Below are positions 57,285 through 64,000 of a stretch of DNA of 64,000 nucleotides, in pieces. Within the stretch, counting starts at the first letter, position 1. The number at the start of each line of letters is the position of its first letter. Source of the DNA: Combretum micranthum (taxonomy: Eukaryota; Streptophyta; Magnoliopsida; Myrtales; Combretaceae); the NCBI GenBank assembly GCA_024138025.1, contig JAMXBD010002468.1, forward strand, positions 124,001 to 188,000, read 5' to 3'. Made by a program: the position numbers and the translations under genes. The notes below the pieces were generated by a model that saw nothing but the letters and a program-made list of their open reading frames with translations, did not search any database and was not told the origin of the DNA.

Positions 57285-57635
57285 AACAACCGAACAACCT
57301 CCCATTGCAACACATCATAGATCAAACAAAGCGTTAAAACCAAAACAAGAAGAAAAAAAAAAACATAACAGAACCAGCTTTTCAACATTACAAAAGAAAC
57401 CCAACATTGTTACAAGCCCCTAAAAGAAACAAAGCAATAAAGCAAACACATTTTTTCCAACCCATACAAATTTATAGACAGAAACAGAGAGAGAGAGAGA
57501 GACAATGGAGCCTCCATATACGAATGAAAATGTGATGTAGGACAACAAATGGTAGAGACCACAACAAGGCATTTCAAGTTATATGAATGAAAAAGTAAGA
57601 CAAGCATGAACACGTGATACACAAATCATTAGAGC
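57285..57635 (-). repeat. Promoter/leader-like module, copy 2
   Basis: Similar to 55855-56210 along its whole length in the same orientation, including GGAGCCTCCATATACGAATG and ACAACAAATGGTAGAGACCA (+ strand). The TATA-like box here reads CTATAAATTTG on the minus strand (about 57468-57477). A (GA)n tract replaces part of the CT region. The copies are visibly diverged. Confidence 0.65.
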
Positions 57636-59529
57636 TCAACAATCTTGCTTGATTTTTTATTTTCGCTTGATTTAGATTCAACAAAAAACATGTATGAGTT
57701 ATGACTTCTTCCTTAAGTGGGACTGGAGGCGAATTCCTTTTCTCACCGAAGATTGAATTTGAACACTAAAACACCTTAAAGTAGAATTTAAGAAGCATTG
57801 TTCAGAAACAAGTTGAAGCGATGAAGGCAGAGCACCTTAAATTAGAACTTAAGAACACAGCATCATTAGTAACAGGAAAAAAAATCATTAAAAAAACGTT
57901 CTAGTAACCAGCAAATGCCAGAGGCAAAAAAAAAAAAAGGAAAAAAATAGTAAAAGTCAAAAGATACGAATTTATTCTTATAGCACATGCAAGATATTAA
58001 ATATTAGGAGTCCAAAATAGCTAGCTCTATTGCAATAGACCTCAATGATTAACCAAAAAAAAAAAAAAAAGAAAACAATTAATGGTTTCTTCCTTTAACA
58101 GGAGCAGCAACAAGAAAGGCAAACTTAAATTCTAAAGAATCACAAATAAGATTCTTTATCACTTTTAACATAATTTCCATACCCAAAAAAGTAAAGAAGA
58201 ATGAGAAGCAACCAGCAACAGCAAAAAGCAAAGCACCTAAAGAAACTCAAATGAAAAAAAAAAAAAAGAGTAGAAAAAGATTTGAAGCTCTCTAAGTAAA
58301 GCAACGCAACTACCTAAAACATGAGCTGATTGTAATAGGACTCCCAACGGTCAGCATCCTTCATACCCCTACTCTCTCTATCTCTCTGTTTCCCTTCTCT
58401 CTCTTTCTAAATCAGAGAAGGTTTAGAGTTTATAATAGTTTGGTTGTAAAATGTTATACCCAACAAAGATAAACAGGAAAAAATAATAACTTTGCTGTCT
58501 TTGTTTTAATGAAAAAACTCCAAAAAATTTATGTATATATAATTACATAAAATTAATACTAAGTAAGAACAACAATAACAATCAGCATGGATTTGTATTA
58601 AATTAAATCAATTAGGCTCCACAAGCTAATGGTTTCTTTTTATCACAGCAGCGTATATATTAGAACATGATCCCTCCCTTCCATTAATCTCTTCGATCAA
58701 TTTTAGGAACAATACTAATGTTCTTTTTTATAGTGTGGAAAATTTAAAACTTCCTTCTTCCATCTCTAGAGTTCCCTCTATGAACTCCATGCCATTGCTC
58801 CTTAATCCTTATCAAAATGGATAATGGGGTAAAGAAAAGACAAGTCATTCGTCAAATAGAGGTCTTGAAATCATAAAACAACCAGTGATGTGTTGTTAAT
58901 TAAAAGGATTTCTTTAATTATTTATATATATGTATATGTATATATATATATTAAGGTGTGATGGGTGTGGACAAAATAGCAGCAACTTCTTAAATACATC
59001 AATTTAACAAAACTTTTGCTAAGGCTGGTAGGACTACCACTTACGGATAGCTACATATGGTCAAGCTCTGCCTCAGCAAACTAGGAAGGGAAGGGTTGGG
59101 TCAGTTCAAGTCCCCTTCACTAATGCAAAATTGTGATGACATGCTTACATATGTGTGCTGAATATAGCTAGTTCTGTCAAAAGGTCCATTCACTATGGTT
59201 TTATTTTTTAAATAGAATTATCAACACATAAGTAATGTTTGACAAGGCTATCGTCCCATATGAACAGCAAGGAAAGATGCAAATAATCTAACAAGTTTAA
59301 TGTAACTTGAGAAGAAACATAAAAGCAAGCTATCTTATTAAGATGGAGACCAAATTTATGTACCATAAATTTGATACTGGATGTCACAACATAGCATACG
59401 TTTTTAATGTTGCAGTAACCACTTCCCTCTAGATCAATCAGAACACAACAAAATAGAAATAATGATCCAAGAATTGAATAGTTATGTTCAAACTGCTCTA
59501 CACAGGGGTTGAAAATTAGATCTCATGTG

Positions 59530-60150
59530 TTGGACCGAAAATGAAAAAACTATTAGAGAATCATGAGGAGATGGTTTTTAAGGAATTAAAGGAGATTAGC
59601 GTTCAACATAGCCCAGGAATCAATTATATTTTCCGCCCAAGGGATGGCTTTCCATCTTCCATAATGGAATCATTGGATCTCTATATGCTGAGCAATTTGG
59701 AGAAGATATACTAAGACAATCTTTCTAGGAATTCCTTGACTAATTTGAGGTTCTTGAGGATAAAAGCTTGCCATAAGTTACAGACTTGTTCTTTCTTCGA
59801 TCCCCAAGCAAAAGGCTATCACGAATAGAAGAGATTGAGGATAATATGCAACGTAAAAGAGGAAAGGGATGTGACAAATATGAGTTGTTGGAATTTAAAG
59901 GTCTATGCAAATTGATATTGTCGGATTTACTTGAAATTTCAAGTTTTTGTAGTAAAGAAATCAACGCAAGTGATAAGAAGGTTGGATTTTTCACTAAAAT
60001 TTAGAGATTCTATAGAAAAGAAATCAAAGCAAGTCATTAGAGGGCTGACTTTTCCGATTTTGATTTCACAAGTCATGCATAAAACTTATCCACCTTGTCT
60101 TTTCAAATCAATTAAAAGATACATAATCAAGCTGAAGGGTGTTCCTAGTA
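59530..60150 (+). pseudogene. Captured NLR leucine-rich-repeat fragment 2
   Basis: The + strand encodes LENHEEMVFKELKEISVQHS, then SLDLYMLSNLEKIY and NSLTNLRFLRIKACHKLQT, with a stop between. A shifted frame (59786-60004) gives LSRIEEIE and YELLEFKGLCKLILSDLLEI then SSFCSKE. The order NLEKIY, NLR.L.I..C.KL, LSRLEEIEI.DC, F..L..L.L..LPEISSFCS is the usual LRR order of CC-NLR proteins. Frameshifts and stops show that it is dead. It is probably from the same type of gene as fragment 1. Confidence 0.7.
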
Positions 60151-61675
60151 GCTGAGACCTACGGTATAGGAGATATAATCCAAATCCTACCTACTAATGT
60201 TGCTTTTCATATTCATAGTGCAGATTGGATTCAATTAACACAAAGTAATGATGGGAAATATCAAGAGAATTCATCTTCTTTGCTTTTATTAATATATTCT
60301 AAATCAATAGTAAGGAGTCTTGCCTTTGAACAGATTGCTATTGCTACTTTTCCACTTTAACTAGATGGCTTGTCCATTATTTTTTAAGCCTTCACATCAT
60401 CATCTTATGCATGCTGTATGTTCCATTGAAGTAGTCTATCGCATATTGTATTGCACTCAATCATCAAAACTTCGAATACGATTTTCATTATCCAATAGGA
60501 ATATTCATGATTAATATTTAGTCAACATTCGGAATAGGGTTGTATCAAGTTGGTTCATCACGTAGCTTCATAAATAACATTAGCCAAATATCTGTGGTGA
60601 AAACAATGACAGTGCCCCTGCTTCGAAGCAAAATTACAGAGTGAAAAGGAGGGAGCTTTAGGCAAGTTTTTTCCCCAAGCCCATTTTATTGAAAAAATGA
60701 TAGAAGCAATTTAACCCCAATGCAACCCAATACCTAGCCTCAAATCGTTCATCCTTCCCTGGCCAGCTCTAACAACTCTTTGTAACTTCATTAATAACAT
60801 TCGTCAAATATCTAACATTGCCTATGGTCATAGTTGCCATACTAATACATCTGTTCGTAGTGATATATATAAGATATTCAACCATCAGGTGATCAACTTG
60901 TTCAACAATCAATCAAATGTAACACAACATGCGAAGTACCATCATAATAACAAACAAAATATTTATAAACTCACAACATCACAATCAACGGACAAAAAAA
61001 TTTTAGAAACTTGGAAACCAACAAGAAAATCCTCATAACCCTTAAACACAAGCCCTAATCAGAGTGTGGTATTTGCAAAATATTAGTAAACAGATGCGTA
61101 CGTGAAACTAAAAAAAAGTTAAAAAACATAAGAATGAACCTACATGTTGCGTCTTCACTAATGAAAGATCATGAAGGACTGTGTAGTTCAAGATTCGTGC
61201 AAGCTCTTCTCCACTCAACTGCTCGAGAAGGAATTTGTACGGTGGAGGCACCTACTACTCGGAGGTGGAATGGATATATTAGCTGGAGGTGGAACGGAGG
61301 CAATGGGAGGTAGTCGTGGTATGAGGGAGATCGGTCGGAGTGTAGCGCGCAGTACAATGGTGTTGCTCTGAAATATGAACAGTCACGTTTAGTACAAGGC
61401 TATTCTTTCTTTTCTTTATACAGTATTTTTCAATTGGCGGGATTTTTTACGGAATTTCATTTTTTTTTTTTTTGTAGGTAAATTGTTAAATGGAAAGTTA
61501 GTAACGGTTAATATGAAAAAAAGGGTTACAAATTAAATAGATAATCTATATATAAGTTAAGAATGTTTTGTAAACGTGACTAATAGCATACTGTTGTATT
61601 GGAGCTTAAATTATAAAAGATGGGCCACGTTTTTAATTTTTGCAAACGTCGCCCAATATCAAAATTGTTGTAGTG
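60151..61675. other. CACTA right-hand internal and subterminal DNA
   Basis: No confident gene. The 73-codon frame at 60139-60360 may continue captured sequence but is not recognised. Subterminal motifs (AAACGTGAC, GGCCACGTTTT, AAACGTCGCCC) appear from about 61560 to the end. Confidence 0.5.
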
Positions 61676-61678
61676 TGA
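61676..61678. repeat. CACTA target-site duplication (right)
   Basis: TGA directly after TTGTAGTG. Confidence 0.85.
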
Positions 61679-64000
61679 TATGAGCCGTTGGATTGTGACT
61701 GGACGAATTCCATCAAAATTAATGATAGGATTATAGAATTTGCCATCGTTGAAAATGAAAAGTTTACACTTTAAATAACTAAATGATTAAAAATTAAAAG
61801 TTTATACACTAAATTTTAAGAAATTTAAAATACGAGCATTGCACATGCCTTTATCCCTTATTTAGCAGTAAACAATTTTCATATAGTGCACCATAATTTC
61901 ATATGATTTATTTTATAATGAATGCAACATTAAGGTAAGTTGTCATCTTTTTTTTTTCCTTATTTTTTTCCAATTTTTAATGTTTACACTTTGCTTAACT
62001 CCAACCACCTATTTCAACCATTTATGATTTCTAGTAAAATGGGACACTAATGATTATTGCAATATCAGCTATAAAGCTAAAATTTCTAGTGTATGGAAAC
62101 TATTTCACTTTAGCTCACAATAACTTCTACATTTTAGTTACTTCATTGTGTCACTTTATAATTATTTCATGTAATGGTGTTACTAATTTCTTATTTACTT
62201 CTAATATTGTATTTTCTTGTAATGGCAGTAATGCTCCCTTCTACTTGCAGGCATGAATGTATGAAAAAATATGTTGTTTTATATTAATGAGTTATGATTA
62301 AAAGAGGTGTGCACTAATAAATTAATCAATGAACTTATTAACTTTTTGGACCAACTAAACTTTCACCATAGAAGTATGAAAATCAATACAATTTCAAAAG
62401 GGGAAAAGGAAATAGAATGGCTAATTCTCAAGAATGGATTGAAACCGGAGACCACGAGCTGTTTCGCTTCATGTCTGGCCTGTAGAGAGTCTTGAGCCAG
62501 TGGGTCCGGTCAGGCCGGACCATCCCCTTTTGCAGCAATGTGACCTTTCTAATCAAACTAATTTTTCCTAGTCTTACAAAGATTTTGAATAACGTTGGAG
62601 GAACACTTGAAACGGGACAAAACTCTATGGCTTTTATCCCCCCCCCATCATTAAATCCATGTTTTCTTCCTCAGGATGTGGACCTATTCATCTCTTACAC
62701 TTCTTTCACCGAAACTTTTGTAAGTTCTTGGAATCAAATCAAGATGAGGCCCCTACACACTTTTTTCCATGTCTTTAGGGGGCCATAACATCTCTACAAA
62801 TTCGTAGGACCTGAAAGGAAATTGTGGGTAGCACTTAACCCCTACCTTCATATACACTCCAAGTGTCAATTGCAAATGGTCGACCCTTATATGATGCAGT
62901 TTTATCTATAATATTAAAGCAGAGGACCAACTTTTGGTTTCTCATTTTTCTGCTTTTATATAATATGATGGGCTCTGTGCATGTATTAGCAGTGCAGGGA
63001 TATCATGGTAAAATTCTATTTAAACGTCCCACTAACCCATTTCCTTTCATTTGTTTTTCTAGTATTATTAATCAATTTTAAATTTCAAATATTAAATTAA
63101 TAAATTTTAAAGTTTAAGTATCTAATTACATTTTTACTAAAATTTTGATACAATTTGTGACCTTATATATATTTATATATATTTTGAGTTTGAGACAAGG
63201 GTGTAGGGGGAGGAGTAGGGTGTGCAATTTAGGATTTTTGAAATTCAAAATTTTCATCTTCCTCCTTTGGTTATCCATAATTTTTTTTTTCAAACTATTA
63301 CCCGCAATTAAAGCAAAGAGATTGTATGAAGAAATTAATCAATTTAATATAAATAGAGAACAAGTATAAATCAAAAATAAATAGTTACCTATCAAGCTAA
63401 TTGTTAAATCAATCAAATATTCTTTCTTTTCCGCTACAGGTTCATGAAGTATGTACGGCTTGTTCACTTCGCTGAATAAATAATACTGGAATGGAATTCT
63501 TATTACAGAGGAATGGAATAGAGCTGTAATAGAATTTTTTTTATTAATTTTTTATTACATGGTGGTATTTAAAAAAAAAATACATTTCTAGTATTGAATT
63601 GGTATTTATAGGTTTAAATAAAGAATGTTTATTCATTATTTTGTGTAATAGGAATTCTTTATGGAATCGCTATTCGATGAACTAAACGGTACAATAACTA
63701 TTTATAAAAAATAAAATTATAATAAAATTATAATTACAACAAAATAAACGATGAGATAATTTTTTTTTTCCACGCAGAGGAGCATAACCATGCTTTTGTG
63801 ATGACACTCTGACGCAAGTGGTAATGACATACGAGGAAGGTCTACATTATAGGTAAGTATTAATAATAGGGTATCTTAATTTTTTTTTAATGTATTGCTT
63901 GTTGTTACCAGATGCAATATGCTAGTAAATATCTTTGTTTTATATAATTGAAATTTAAAATATAAAAAGAAAAAAAAATCAAGTTGACTTACATATATAT
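61679..64000. other. AT-rich intergenic DNA
   Basis: No gene is supported. One arm of the 1720-type MITE-like repeat lies at about 63078-63165 (ttaaagtttaagtatctaat). A TA microsatellite lies near 63163-63182. The stretch 62430-62800 is less AT-rich, with a run of 9 C, but the 98-codon frame in it matches nothing I know. Confidence 0.5.
63455..63695. mobile_element. Possible short inverted-repeat element (MITE)
   Basis: The left part reads TGTTCACTTCGCTGAATAA then GGAATTCTTATTACA; the inverted right part reads TTTAGTTCATCGAATAG then AGAATTCCTATTACA. The partial symmetry over about 50 bp suggests a hAT-type MITE. No target duplication was verified. Confidence 0.4.

Larger units (their letters stand above)
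54931..59500. other. CACTA internal non-coding region with a duplicated module
   Basis: Apart from the two copies of a 350-bp promoter-like module (listed separately) no gene was recognised. Poly-A tracts occur at 56460, 57356, 57925, 58060 and 58258. A TA microsatellite lies near 58920-58952. CT-rich stretches lie at 58360-58410. Confidence 0.5.
41051..61675 (-). mobile_element. CACTA (En/Spm) DNA transposon, 20,625 bp
   Basis: The left end reads CACTACAAGAAAA and the right end, inverted, CACTACAACAATT. TGA lies directly outside each end (41048-41050 and 61676-61678), the 3-bp duplication expected for CACTA elements. The subterminal regions carry many short repeats of AACGTGGC, ACGTTTAA and CGACGT types, mainly 41075-41600 and 61560-61660. 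Inside are a TNP2-type transposase and a TnpA-like gene, both on the minus strand, plus apparently captured host gene fragments. Broken transposase frames suggest that it cannot move on its own now. The intact ends and duplication suggest it moved as a unit. Confidence 0.93.

Noticed and set aside
60139..60360. 73-codon frame with a start shared by captured sequence
   Set aside because: Balanced composition but no family recognised; it may be part of captured DNA, so it is mentioned only under the surrounding region.
1..64000. tRNA, rRNA, CRISPR arrays, riboswitches, operons
   Set aside because: No cloverleaf with plausible A and B boxes, no spacer-repeat pattern and no bacterial-type signals were seen. 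A tRNA scan by covariance model would be needed to exclude a decayed tRNA.

Overview
This is an AT-rich plant nuclear window, most likely from a eudicot. The only gene that looks whole is a DREB-type AP2/ERF transcription factor. Almost everything else is transposable elements, an integrated plant pararetrovirus and their debris. No prokaryotic-style gene organisation, CRISPR array, rRNA or convincing tRNA was seen. The species cannot be named from the sequence.

Layout. (1) 1-8.6 kb: AT-rich intergenic DNA with several short inverted-repeat (MITE-like) elements. (2) 8.65-9.54 kb: promoter, CT-rich leader and single-exon ERF/DREB gene on the + strand. (3) 9.5-16.6 kb: intergenic DNA with another MITE copy, a decayed Ty3/gypsy gag-protease fragment (+), a possible CACTA end and a run of 60 G. 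(4) 16.67-27.77 kb: a degenerate Ty3/gypsy retrotransposon on the minus strand. Its two LTRs, iMet-type primer site, gag zinc knuckle, protease, RT, RNase H and integrase remains can all be recognised. Its 5' LTR is split by a younger 2,021-bp solo LTR with a perfect 5-bp target-site duplication, and its gag is split by another insertion of about 2.6 kb. (5) 28.9-29.8 and 39.9-40.8 kb: two related LTR-like repeats on the + strand. (6) 32.0-32.23 kb: a Tourist/PIF-Harbinger-type MITE with a TAA duplication. (7) 33.26-39.72 kb: a decayed endogenous caulimovirid, florendovirus/petuvirus-like, with movement, capsid, zinc knuckle, protease, RT and RNase H regions and a second ORF. It is bounded by 37-bp near-identical direct repeats. 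(8) 41,051-61,675: one CACTA (En/Spm) transposon of 20,625 bp with CACTACAA termini and TGA duplications on both sides. (9) 61.7-64 kb: AT-rich intergenic DNA.

Inside the CACTA element two genes lie head-to-tail on the minus strand: a broken TNP2-type transposase and, downstream, a multi-exon TnpA-like (Ptta/En/Spm) gene for which several exons can be placed exactly. The rest looks like captured host sequence: a PPR-protein fragment in a TnpA intron, two LRR fragments of an NLR-type resistance gene on the + strand, and a duplicated promoter/leader-like module upstream of the transposase. The most interesting observations are this gene-capturing element, the duplicated 93-nt exon in its TnpA gene, and the terminal repeats around the integrated pararetrovirus.
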